Assembly: GCA_963281255.1 (NCBI GenBank)
Contig: OY725496.1
Coordinates: forward strand, 4,317,723 to 4,381,722
Source of the DNA: Aphrocallistes beatrix
Taxonomy: Eukaryota; Porifera; Hexactinellida; Sceptrulophora; Aphrocallistidae
DNA length: 64,000 bases
Direction of reading: 5' to 3'
Shown: positions 44,748 through 55,658 of the stretch, piece after piece
Numbering within the stretch: the stretch's first letter is position 1
Layout of the letters: each line of letters begins with the position of its first letter
The notes under the pieces: model-generated
What the model saw: the letters and a program-made list of their open reading frames with translations, nothing else
The model's database searches: none
What the model was told of the DNA's origin: nothing
Program-made: the position numbers and the translations under genes

Positions 44748-46919
44748 ATGCTCCATCCCTCCCCCACCAAGAGCGGCGCGACCGCTGACTCGCTGCACGG
44801 AATACCTCCCAGGTTCACCGGACTGATGGAGCGACTGCAGAACGTGCGGGAGCGACTTCGAACTGACTTCGGGGACCCGACCTGTGAAGAAGGGCACCAG
44901 CGGTTCATGAAGCATCTGGAGATCTACGACTCTCCGAGCCTGCTGTACGCGGCTAGGCGGCCTTCCTCCGTCCCGGGAAGCAAGTCCAGAGGGGTCAAAG
45001 TCCCGCTAACCGTCCGTCCCTCCTTCCAGACGATCGGAAAGCGAATCCGAGATACGATTTCCGATCACGAGAAGCACCTGGCTAAGATCGACAAGCATCT
45101 GCTCTCGCACAGAGACGAAGACAGAGACCTGCGGCGACGCGAGCTGGAGCTCAGCTCTGAGCAGAGAGAGATTCAGACCAGCCTGCACCAGCTGGACTCG
45201 CAGCGGTTCGTGAAAGAGCGCGAGCGGTTGCGAGCTCAGCACTCGAACAACAGAGAAATGGACCAATTCCGGCAGTCTAGCACTAAGCTGCGGTCTGAGA
45301 AGAACCAAGAGAACATCGCCAAGCATAAGGAGAGGTAAATGTTCCAATACATCACTCCCCAATTTGTAATATGTACTAGTATATAGCATGCCTTCTGTAG
45401 GTCCCAGCGATTGAATGAGAATAGGAAGCGAGTAACCAAGCTGGAGACAGAAGCGGAGCATCGGTACAAGAGACTGAGCGAGGCTCTGGAGATGAAGACG
45501 AGCGAGATGAAGCAGCTGAGCGGAGATTTCGAGGATAGAATGCGGAGGAAAGAGGAAGAGCAGATACGACTCAAGAAGGAACTCGCTGACATCGCTATCG
45601 GTACCACATATCTCTATATAGGACCTGTCTGTAGGGTTATGGCGCCATGACTACGGTGTGGATATAGGCCTATCGAGACAACACCACGAGTACCGCGCAA
45701 GAGACGAGAATGAACTGAAGCAGAGCAAGTCAGAAAATCTGAAAGACATCGCTTCCTCTCGAACGGCCGAGGAGAGCATGTCAGCACAGCTGGCACAGAA
45801 GGGAACGAGAGACGCCAAGATCGGAAGTACTCTCTCCGCTGCTGACGTCATCATCACCGCTAAGAAGGAGAGACTGAAGGGGCAGGAGAGAAAGACAGGA
45901 CACGGGATGGCTGGGGTGCAATTGAGACTCCGGAAGAACTTGGATCAGATTCAATTGCTAGAAGCTGCGAAGCGAGAAGCGGAGAGTAACGTCTTGGAGA
46001 CAAAGTACTCACTCGTGTAACATCACATGGGATCTATGTGTCTATTTTTATCTTTCCTCTCTTAGTATTGAACAGCGCATTGCGGCCGCCACAGAGAAGA
46101 AGCAGGAGAGAGTGAATGCGTCCACCACTGGACTCCGGGAGAAGAACGCCAGAGCCTCGCAAGAATGGGAGAGGCGGGCCTGCGACGTGACGCGGGCGGA
46201 CGAGCAGAAGAAGCGAGAGGACGCAGTACGGGAGCTGAGGCGCTGCGTCAGGGCCGGAGACGCCCTGGAGCAGAGGGCCTTCGTGCTGGCGCGGGACAGA
46301 GAGGGCGACAGGCTCCAGCAGCTGCAGGCGGTGGATCAGACGCAGCGGGACCTGTCCACGCTCAGGAAGAGCAACTCCAAGAAGCTGAAGGAGATAGCTC
46401 TCCAGACTAAAAAGGTTTGTTAGTAATTCGTAAGCGAAGATTCCTTTAATTCCCGCCTCGATAATGAATCGAATAATTGTGGTATTTTCTTCTTCGTTAT
46501 ACCTTAAGCCAGTGGTTCCAACCTGGGGTTCATGGACTCCTTAGTGGTCCACAGGAGATATCAGGGGGTCCACAGGATTCGAAATTTTGTATTACGGTTA
46601 ATAGGAGGGGGTCCACAAAATATATGAAAATTGCTATAGGGGGTCACACAGCCGAAAAAGGTTGAAAACCGCTTCCTTAAGCTAATCCGTAAATCAGACA
46701 TTTCTGTTCTAGGAAGAAGAAGTTCTCTCACAGAAGTTATCTCGGGAGCAAGCGAAGCTGCGCAAAGCTTGGCATTCGCGCGACGAGCAGCTAACCAAGC
46801 TGCAGCAGGAGAGGTCTCGTAACCTGGAGGAGAAGTACCTGCTGGGAGAGTACCAGCGCGAGCAGCAGCGAACTGAGCGCATAATGGCCGCCTCCTCTCA
46901 GCCTGAACAGCAGGTGTAG
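44748..46919 (+). CDS. long coiled-coil protein, 563 residues
   Basis: Exons 44748-45334, 45401-45600, 45668-46016, 46066-46414 and 46713-46919 join in phase (1,692 nt). After a 100-residue N-terminal region with PPRFTGLMERLQNVRERL, nearly everything is charged heptad-type coiled coil (EKHLAKIDKHLLSHRDEDRD, RMRRKEEEQIRLKKELADI, AKREAESNVLE). I cannot assign a family; axonemal and centrosomal coiled-coil proteins look like this. The intron at 46017-46065 is only 49 bp. The intron at 46415-46712 holds a hAT MITE. An upstream in-frame start at 44691 is possible, but the ATG at 44748 opens the conserved-looking sequence. Confidence 0.8.
46510..46674. mobile_element. hAT-type MITE family A, copy 2 (reverse)
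   Basis: Ends CAGTGGTTCCAACC and GGTTGAAAACCGCTT, in the opposite orientation to copy 1. The exact duplication CCTTAAGC lies at 46502-46509 and 46675-46682. It is inside an intron of the coiled-coil gene. Confidence 0.9.
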
Positions 46920-47136
46920 CCACCTGTCCACTACTCACTTATGTCCAGAGATCACTTATACACCCCAGTGAATTTAAGTATTTATTGATAGATACATTTT
47001 TATCCGAAATTTTATTTTATTTTATTGTGTATTCAAACGATTAAATGATACTAAAACCGGCGAAGGAAATATTTGACTGAAAAATTAAATTATTTATATT
47101 TAAAAAAATAGCTTTTTTTTAACATTTAAATTCGCA

Positions 47137-48461
47137 ATGCCGAAGAATGTTTGTTCCAAGACCTACCAGACCCCGAGGCGTCCTTTCGAGAAGGAGCGAC
47201 TGAACCAGGAGCTGCGCTTGGTGGGGGATTTCGGACTCCGGAACAAGCGAGAGCTGTGGCGTGTCAGGTACACCCTCGCGAAAATCCGGAAAGCGGCCAG
47301 GGAGCTGCTCACCTTAGACGAGAAACACCCCAAGAGGTACTTCCATACAATTCAGTCGTGGATAATAATCGCCTGTATTGTGTGCTAATGAATTCAACTC
47401 TGTCTCTAGACTGTTCGAGGGCAACGCACTGCTGAGGAGACTTGTGAAGGTGGGAGTGCTGGAGGAGAGCAAGATGAAGCTGGATTACGTGCTGGGACTC
47501 AAGTTAGAAGACTTCTTGGAGCGCAGACTGCAGACTCAGGTTTCTTGTTATAACTCAACCACGCACGATGCGATAGGAATGTTGTAGCGTCATTTCCGGT
47601 TTAAGCCATTTTGGGCGGGGAAGCCATACAAATTTGGGGTCTTTACTATAAATAGGAAAACCCACGACAGCCGAGGATTTAAGTACAGCGAGCATAGAAG
47701 TGCCAATCAGAGGCGTTGAATAGTGACAAATGGCACAGTGTGACATATGTGAATAATAAATAAGCTTGATTGTTAGACGAAAATGTCAAGTCATCACGAA
47801 ATTATATTAATTGTCACTGATGTAAACTGCCAAAATAATTTTCAAATTTGAATCATGCTACGTACATCTTAGCATCCAGAATAAAACGCTTACGAACTCT
47901 TTATGCACAAGATTGGTTAATTATCATAATTAGATAAGATACGTGAGGCAAACCTTTAAATTGGATCAGAGATGCGCTGTAACCTCACACTTCCTCCAAA
48001 ACAGAGTCGAACGATTCCTGAACACTAAACCATGATTCTTTATTTTAAACCAAGGTTTGGGCCATACGCGTATGTGAAAAGGGTCCGATAAGCACCTACT
48101 CTTCACCTGATGGGACATATCCGCGTAGCGCAGCAATCGAAGCGTGATTCAGTCTAGACAATGGGTTGTAATCCTAACTCGATCTATAGCGTTTATCGTG
48201 TCATACTATTTCAAGGTATTCAAGCGCAACCTCGCCAAGTCTGTGCATCACGCGCGCATTCTGATCCGCCAGAGACACATCCGCGTCCGCAAGCAGATCG
48301 TGAACGTTCCCAGCTTCATGGTGCGTCTGGACTCTCAGCAGCACATCGAGTACTCACTCACCAGTCCGCTCGGAGGGGGACGGGCTGGCCGTGTCAAGCG
48401 GAAGAACGCGAAGAAGGGGACTGAGACTGAGGAGGGCAACGACTCAGACGGCAGCGATTAG
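47137..48461 (+). CDS. RPS9: 40S ribosomal protein S9
   Basis: Exons 47137-47336, 47410-47539 and 48216-48461 encode about 191 residues. The sequence is nearly colinear with human uS4: [60 protein letters not shown], then [19 protein letters not shown] and [11 protein letters not shown]. It belongs to the 40S subunit and contributes to decoding fidelity and early rRNA folding. The C-terminal tail is longer and more acidic ([10 protein letters not shown]). Intron 2 (676 bp) carries degraded mobile sequence. The ATG at 47137 gives [10 protein letters not shown], comparable to the human start. Confidence 0.97.
47745..48145. mobile_element. degraded Helitron-like copy in RPS9 intron 2
   Basis: The segment AGACGAAAATGTCAAGTCATC with neighbouring bases matches AGACGAAAATGTCGACTCATC at about 38042 in the Helitron-like element. 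A GCGCAGCAATCGAAGCG remnant near 48128 resembles its 3' hairpin. It is too worn to set borders. Confidence 0.35.
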
Positions 48462-48830
48462 GGGTGTGGCAGGGCTATAGCGCTATTAGTACATCGTAGG
48501 AAAATTAGGATAATGACAGATATTCTTCTAATGATTATTATTATTATTGTCGGACAGTCGTAATGATATTGTGTTGTATTCTCTTTCTGATACTTCTGAA
48601 GGGTAATCTGCATAGAAACCGATGTGTGTTAATGGTATGTAGACTGTCCTGGTTATACATACGTATTATGAAAACTATAAAAAAATTATGAAAAATTTTT
48701 GAGGGAAAATATTTCATCCTATCAGTAACCAAAATTTCGATGGGCTTAGTTAAATCAGATTTCATCTAACCCAATTGATTCCAGATTATTCTATTCGCAC
48801 AGCATTTTAATCACAACACACGTACACGGC
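48462..48830. other. RPS9 3' flank and MAU2 upstream region
   Basis: AT-rich. An (ATT)n-like run lies near 48533-48547. No gene seen. Confidence 0.5.
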
Positions 48831-51800
48831 ATGTCTCGCGCTACAGAAGAAGTGATCGAGTGCTTGCAAGCAGCGGCAGCTCACTTCTACAGCCTGAGAC
48901 CGCCGCTGATTCTAGAGAGTCTCCAGTGCCTCCAAGCTGTCCTCTCTATGTCTCCTCCCCAGAGGACACAGGCCCGCACTCTGCTCCAGGTTTCACACCT
49001 GCTCTACCACTACTGCGACAACTGCGACGAGCTGAGTGCCAATCTGGAGCAGTGCCGACTGCTGTGCCAGTCCCTGGGGAGCATGGACCAGGTCAAGTTC
49101 CCCTGTCTGCACCTCTTGGCCAAGGTCTACCTGTCCTCCGGGCACACACAGCGGGCGAAGCAGGTACGCATGCGCTCCTGTAAGGCGTTTTTGGAGATAG
49201 CACTTTACTGTACGATTCTAGGTGTTGAAAGCCGCGTTGGATGAGTCGGAGGACAAGCCCTTCTGGCACGCCACGTTTCTCTTCCAGCTGGCTGACTTCT
49301 ACCGCGCCTTCAGAGACCTCTTCCACTCCACCCTGTCCAGAGGTGTGAAATACTGCGAGAAGAACGCCGCTCCAATCCCTCACTTCTACTTCCTGCTGAT
49401 GCAGCAGCTACACCTCGCCACGGACTTCCGGTTCAAGGAAGCCGTCGCTCTCTCTCAAGACCTATTCTCCCGCCTCGAGAAACTGGAACACCCCTCCTGC
49501 ATCCTCCTCAAAGCCTCCCACCACACCATCTCCCTCCTCAGCGGCCTCCAGCTGGGACAGATACTCACGTACAAGGCGCACCTCAAAGAACTACAGATGT
49601 TCGCTCGCGAAATATCTCACTCTAACACCTCAGACGTACCCTCTTCTTCCGACCTCATCCCGTCCACAGACAACTTCGCGTGGATTCAGAGAGACAACTT
49701 GTTCCAGCTGGTCTACCTCATCAGCATGCTGCACCCCATGCTGTCGGGGGCAATCGACAAAGCTGTGGGGTACGCGGACAAGGCCCTGGGTCTCATTTCC
49801 CAGCAGACACAGCTGCTGCAAGCTCAGCCGTGGGAGGGACTGTCCGGGGAAAATGTGGCGAGGAGGCTAGCCGACCATTTCCAGACCTTGGTGCTGCACA
49901 ACCTCTGCGTGTGCAAGATAGTGAAAGGGTCTCTCTCCGAGGTCCCTTCTCTCCTCCAGCAGACCGAGTCTCTCCGGATGCGAACCGTTGACACGCACGC
50001 ACACCACTTCCTCACGGGACTCTACCTGTTCGCACAGGACCGCTACAAGCTCGCTCTCTCTCACTTCAACTCCGCACTTGACACCTCCAAGACAGGCTCG
50101 CACCCAGACGTGTTCCTGCAGGTGCAGACGCTGGTGCACGTGTGTCTCTGCTACGTCAAGCTAGGACCCCAGTACTACGACAGTGAAGTCATGACGCAGG
50201 TGATGGGGCGGCTCCGGACGGTTCGGAACAGTCAGCTCCCGCAGGAAGCGCTCAACCTGAAAGCGGCCGCCAACTTCGTGGTGGGTCTGCACCAAGCGCT
50301 GCTACAGAGCTTGCCAGAAGCCAAGAGTGCGCTGAAGGAGGCGGTGGTGCTCGCCAACACTGAAGACCTCCACAAGCTGGTCTCCTGCACGCTCATTCTG
50401 CTGGGGAAGGTGTTCATGGCCATCGGGAAGAAGGAGGAGGCGGGGTCTATGATCCCCCCCGCCCACCAGCTGGCCAGCAAGATCCAGGACGCAGACCTCC
50501 AGATTTGGGCCTGCACCCTGATGGCGGAGTTCTGCCAGTCGGCGGGAGAGGAGGCTCTGCACAGGGACACGCTGGCTGCCCGCCAGCAGAAACTGTCCAT
50601 CAGAATGGCGGAGTTGAAGGAGGTGTTGCGGAAGGAGGATGGGTCTATCTCCATGATAGGCTGGACTCGTGAAGAGGAGAGGGGGCGGGTGAAGGAAGAG
50701 GTGAAGAGTCCTTGCTCCCCTGTGGCCAAGAGGGTGTGTGTGGCGAACCCGTTCTCTCCAAAGATGGAGAAAGAAGAGGAAGCACCAAACCTTAAAATTG
50801 AATCTGATAAAGAAAACCATTTTTTCCAGAAAGATATGCTCACAAACAGACAAGGGGTTAGAGATACAGCACACGACTCTGCGGATCCACCTAACCACAC
50901 CATGCGGAACAACGTGAACCACCATCACAACCATGATCAGAGCGAGACGCCGGTTCCAACTCAAGTGAAGAAGACTGTCCCCTCCAATGTGTACAGTTCC
51001 CCCTTACAGCAGGAACAGAGTTCCGAGCTCAATGGCTCCTATCAGGAGTCCATGCACCAGCTGTCCGATGCGAATCCTCACACTTTCCAATCGCACGCCT
51101 CGAACACACCCATGAACATGTCCTCAGAGAGTCCACTCAGGCANNNNNNNNNNNNNNNNNNNNNNNNNNNNNNNNNNNNNNNNNNNNNNNNNNNNNNNNN
51201 NNNNNNNNNNNNNNNNNNNNNNNNNNNNNNNNNNNNNNNNNNNNNNNNNNNNNNNNNNNNNNNNNNNNNNNNNNNNNNNNNNNNNNNNNNNNNNNNNNNN
51301 NNNNNNNNNNNNNNNNNNNNNNNNNNNNNNNNNNNNNNNNNNNCTACCCGAGCAGACAGGGGATGATGGAGCTCTCCCGTCAGAAGGTCCCCACTCCTCC
51401 GACACACAACTCTATGGAGCACGTGCAACACATACAAATACCCGCAGAGCAAGCCATGCTGGGGTATGCCGCCCATCCTACGATGGACCAGAGTCAGGTG
51501 AAACCGCAGATTCCATTCGAGGTGGACTCCAGCGTAGAGCCTAGGCAGGCCAATCCTCCCAGACAGCCATTCCAACTCCAATCCCTCTTACAGTCTGCGC
51601 CCATCAACACTATATCTCCTGAGAAACTCAACAAACGACCTCGTGTCTCCCCTGACCCGCTCATCCTCCCCACCTCCCCTCACCCTCCCATCTCCAGACC
51701 CGTCGGGGTTCTGCCTCAAGGCATGGTGAGTCCATTGGTCATTCAGAATTACCCCCATTCTTCGTCCGCAGCCAGACTGCAGCAGAATATCCCGTACTCC

Positions 51801-51971
51801 AACGCAGCTATTCAAGGATTCTATAACAAGAACATGGGGAACAACTTCGGACAATATTTCCTTCCACGGGGCCCTTTTATACTCCCTCAGAACCCCTACT
51901 ACCCCACTTCACAACTACCAAATCTCGACCCTGCTCTCTTGCAAATGCATCCAAAGCACAGAGAGAAATAA
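48831..51971 (+). CDS. MAU2: cohesin loading factor MAU2 (SCC4) with long disordered tail
   Basis: Exon 1 is 48831-49163 and exon 2 runs from 49222 to the stop at 51969-51971. The TPR superhelix covers about residues 1-620: LESLQCLQAVLSMSPPQR, KPFWHATFLFQLADF, LVYLISMLHPMLSG, HHFLTGLYLFAQDRYKLAL, EDLHKLVSCTLILLGKVF and QLASKIQDADLQIW all match MAU2. With NIPBL it loads cohesin on chromatin. Beyond the human C-terminus is about 350 residues of Gln/Pro/Ser/Asn-rich sequence, interrupted by 200 Ns at 51144-51343. The frame after the gap (51363 onward) differs from that before it, so the gap length is not real. The stop codon overlaps AATAAA (51967-51972). Confidence 0.93.
51144..51343. other. 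assembly gap of 200 N
   Basis: Exactly 200 Ns, a placeholder size, inside the MAU2 tail. Frames on the two sides are incompatible at this length. Confidence 1.
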
Positions 51972-52515
51972 AGTTTTATCAAACTCCTTTAAGCTTTTAT
52001 TATCGTTGCCAAATTGCAACATCATCTCACTTGAAACACACAGGCCCTCCCTGAATCATGTATCAGTTTATACATTTTGCAGCCCTTCCATACTATCTAA
52101 CGTTTTTAGTGATCGGCGGTTACTCACTGCCTATTAATCCTTGATAATTGAGCTTCTGTTTAGTCATGATGACTTAATTTATATTGAATTTTGTGTAATA
52201 TACTTTTGCACACTTCTCCATTAAAACCGTATTTAAGCGAAACTCTATTTTGCTTATAATTTTAAATATTATCTTAAACGTAGATATTCCTTGGGGTGTT
52301 ATAATTGTTCGAAATTAAATGACATTGGTTAGACTCGCTAGGCTGCTAAATAAGGGCATTCACCTTTCATTAGTGTCCATTTTGTGGCTAATAGTGTGGC
52401 ACAGATTAGAAAATCGAGACTTTATCCGAATTCCGACGAATCAATTATGTTGCATGTTCTACTTCCAATAATTTCACCTCACTGGTTAGATATTTACCCA
52501 GTATAGTGGTTGAAG
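51972..52515. other. MAU2 to CK2 alpha intergenic region
   Basis: AT-rich. The MAU2 poly(A) signal is at its left border. No gene or repeat recognised. Confidence 0.5.
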
Positions 52516-55037
52516 ATGGCTTCGTTATTTTGCACAAGACAGTGCAGTCTATTCAGCACTAGTATTTATACAAGTAGTTTGAGAGCTTTTCATTTTGCTC
52601 ATTTTAACTCGATTGATCCAGATAATGGAGAGAGAGGTAATTATAATGTTCAGACTAAAATTGAACCCATATATTGTTTTACTATTAACATTTTTATGAA
52701 TAATCATCGTTTAACTTTGATAAATTTCCGAGTAATATCCATTAGACTCTCAGTAGATAACAATCGTATACGTACGTACCCTGAGTAGACTCCAGTCTCT
52801 CTCTTATCTACGAAAGCGGATTTATATAAGACGAAAGTTTTTGGTTACCTTCAGAATAATGGTTTATACCTAATTATATTCTCTTTCCATGTATTAAAAC
52901 ACTCTGATGATGACAGTAGTTTAAAATTGTCTTTTCTAGAAAAGTAATATATTACAAATGTCTTCGGTTCCCTGCGTGCACGTTAAGAGAGTAGGTTGTA
53001 TATGAACAAGATATTGACTAGATCTGTTAGTGTTAGTTTAAAACAGTACCGTAGTTATAACGCAATGGCATTCTGTGTTTAGACCAAGTCACTACCTCCT
53101 CCCTCAGAACCACTCCCCCGTGCACACAAATACCTCCTATACACCGTTAGCGGGCTGTTAGTGCTGGTTCTAGCTCTGTTCATGGCCTACCTAGAGTCAG
53201 GAAAAGCGATGGAAGAAACATCAATGCTGAACTCCACGACTGGAGCTGGACCCGTGGGGCGGAGCAAGGCTCGCGTCTACTGCGACGTGAATGTGCATAA
53301 GCCTCGGGAGTATTGGGACTATGAGTCCTACCCTATCCAGTGGGGCAACATAGAGAACTATCAGGTATGCGTTGCATTAGAATTAATGGTATGGTGGGAA
53401 TAGTTCGCAAAAAAACGGAAATAGTTCGACTTTCCAAAAAAGGAAATAGTTCACATAAAAACCACCATGAATCCTAATGATAAAAAGTCGAACTATTTCC
53501 TAAATCTGCGATTCGAACTATTTTTTTTTCGAAAAGTCGAACCATTTCCGCATTTTACCGAATTAATCCTGCACGAGTTAACATTCTGTCGGTGTAGGTT
53601 ATCCGGAAGCTGGGTAGAGGCAAGTATTCTGAAGTGTTCGAAGCGTTTGATGTGCAGAATAACGAGAAAGTCGTAGTGAAGATCCTGAAACCTGTGAAGA
53701 AGAAGAAGATAAAAAGAGAGATCAAAATCCTGGAGAACCTGAAAGGGGGCACGAATGTGATCGCCCTGAAGGACATCGTGAAGGATCCCTGGTCCCGTAC
53801 GCCGGCCCTAGTGTTCGAGCACGTCGACAACACAGACTTTAAACAGCTCTACCCCACGCTCACAGACTTCGACATCCGCTACTACCTCTACGAGCTGCTG
53901 AAGGCGCTGGACTACTCGCACGCACACGGAATAATGCATAGAGACGTGAAGCCGCACAACGTCATGATCGACCACGAGAAGAGGAGACTCCGGCTGATAG
54001 ACTGGGGACTGGCCGAGTTCTACCATCCCAACCAGGAGTACAACGTCAGGGTGGCCAGTAGGTCCGTGCTCACTGATACGTGCTAGAACTCCTCCATATG
54101 CATACCAGGCTTTTTTCTAGGTGGCACAAAGAGGGCCAATTCCACTCCTGCCCTCCTAAATTTTCCTAAGTGTCGATTGCCCCCCCCTGATTTTTATTTC
54201 AAGAAAAATCCCTGCATTCACTCTGGAATATTCTTCCAAAACATACCCCCACCCAGGATATTCACTTCTAAGAACTCCCTTAAATTCTTCACGCAATATC
54301 CCCACTGCACACATCCAATTAATTCTGTACAGGATTGCGTCTACATTAACGCGCTTGTTCCAGGTACTTCAAAGGCCCCGAGCTGCTGGTGGACTATCAG
54401 GAGTACGACTACTCGCTAGACATGTGGAGCTTCGGCTGCATGCTAGCGTCCATGATCTTCAAGAAAGAACCGTTCTTCCACGGACACGACAACTACGACC
54501 AGCTGGTCAAGGTGGCTAAGGTGATCGGGACAGAGGAACTGAACGAGTACATCCAGAAGTACGAGGTGGAGTTGGACCCCAGGTTCCATGACATTCTGGG
54601 GAGGCACTCTCGGAAGCGATGGGACAAGTTCATGACCCAAGAGAACCAGCACCTTGTCACGCCAGAAGCCATTGACTTACTGGACAAAGTACTCACTCGC
54701 ATAGCTTTATTATAGAACCATTTCACAGGTGTTTTATTCGTTTGTCGATTAGGTTCTGCGGTACGACCACCATGAGCGTTTGACGGCGAAAGAGGCGATG
54801 AATCATCCCTACTTCTACCCGGTCTTGAGGGAGTCAAAGCGACAACTCTCCGACACTGAAACCAGCAGCCCGAGCTTAGAAGGAGCACAGGCCACACCCA
54901 TAGCCTCCTCCAGCCCTCCCACACTCCCCACCAGTGCCAACGAGTCATCACACCTCGGATCCACAGGACTGTCCATGGGATCTCCGTACGGAGGCGTCTT
55001 GGAACAGAATCTCAACAACGAGCAGGATGACTACTGA
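52516..55037 (+). CDS. CSNK2A: casein kinase 2 catalytic subunit alpha, with possible N-terminal membrane extension
   Basis: The kinase exons are certain: to 53364, 53598-54061, 54364-54688 and 54753-55037. They show the glycine loop [11 protein letters not shown], lysine [39 protein letters not shown] and the CK2-specific basic cluster. CK2 phosphorylates acidic Ser/Thr sites in nucleus and cytoplasm. A start at 53209 gives 409 residues. However the frame is open upstream, and an exon at 52516-52636 splices in phase to 53108 (acceptor after CTACCTCCTCCCTCAG). This would add a transit-like peptide ([16 protein letters not shown]) and a membrane helix ([20 protein letters not shown]), giving 483 residues. 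The Ser/Thr/Pro tail after HPYFYPV is longer than in human CK2 alpha and ends NNEQDDY. Kinase identity is firm; the extension is a prediction. Confidence 0.95.
53402..53555. repeat. inverted repeat in CK2 intron 1
   Basis: CGGAAATAGTTCGACTTTC on the left is mirrored by GAAAAGTCGAACCATTTCCG on the right, with extra AATAGTTCG-type copies between. The repeat fills most of the 233-bp intron 53365-53597 and looks like a MITE, but no clear target duplication was found. Confidence 0.7.
54062..54363. other. CK2 alpha intron
   Basis: 302-bp intron with donor GTCCGT. It is C-rich (CCCCCCC near 54181) and repeats similar pieces such as CCCCCACCCAGGATATTC. No gene. Confidence 0.6.
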
Positions 55038-55658
55038 TTCGTAGATTTAATTAGCTAGCACTTCACTCTCAACTACTGTCACCTCTATGTATACATTCTA
55101 CAGTGCAGTGTTAACCGTGCGTATATTCGATTGAGAGGAGGGGCGTTTGTTAGTTGGCTTAGAGTTATTATACAAACATTCTGGACTTTCAATGGTGTAG
55201 CAGTTTTAAATCAGGGCGCATCTAAAACTAGTTTCTTTAGTGAGTTTACAAGTATCCTGCAAGGGTGCACACAGTACTTGTCCCCCAAAGATGGTGCTAT
55301 AGTTTGTTTATTACTGGATTTTAGCATTATCAAATAGTACAGATGATCACATTCGTTGTACTCTCTTCATCTAAACACTATTTATCACGAGGTATAAAAT
55401 GGGGCTGAGAATTAACATCCGTATAAGGCAGCGGTTTTCAACCTTTTTGAGCTGTGGAGCCCCTATAAAAAATTTCCTATATTCTGTGGACCCCTATTAA
55501 CCGTAATACAAAATTTCGAATCATGTGGACCCCCTGATATCTTCTGTGGACCACTAAGGGGTCCATGGACCCCAGGTTGGGAACCACTGGTATAAGGTAT
55601 ATTATAGTACGCTAGCTTCCTGATCACTAGATCTAGAGTTAGCACACATCTCGCCAGC
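55038..55658. other. CK2 alpha to NME7 intergenic region
   Basis: Holds the hAT MITE 55429-55589. A 68-codon ORF at 55131-55337 has no recognisable similarity. No other feature. Confidence 0.5.
55429..55589. mobile_element. hAT-type MITE family A, copy 3
   Basis: Ends CAGCGGTTTTCAACC and GGTTGGGAACCACTG with the exact 8-bp duplication GTATAAGG (55421-55428 and 55590-55597). It lies 70 bp upstream of the NME7 start. Confidence 0.92.

Noticed and set aside
49680..50964. Overlapping ORFs on both strands inside MAU2
   Set aside because: They follow from high GC at third positions of the true frame and show no recognisable protein.
51344..51366. Continuation of the MAU2 frame after the gap, ending TRADRG
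   Set aside because: The 200-N gap has arbitrary length; the real reading frame resumes in the other phase, at 51363 onward.
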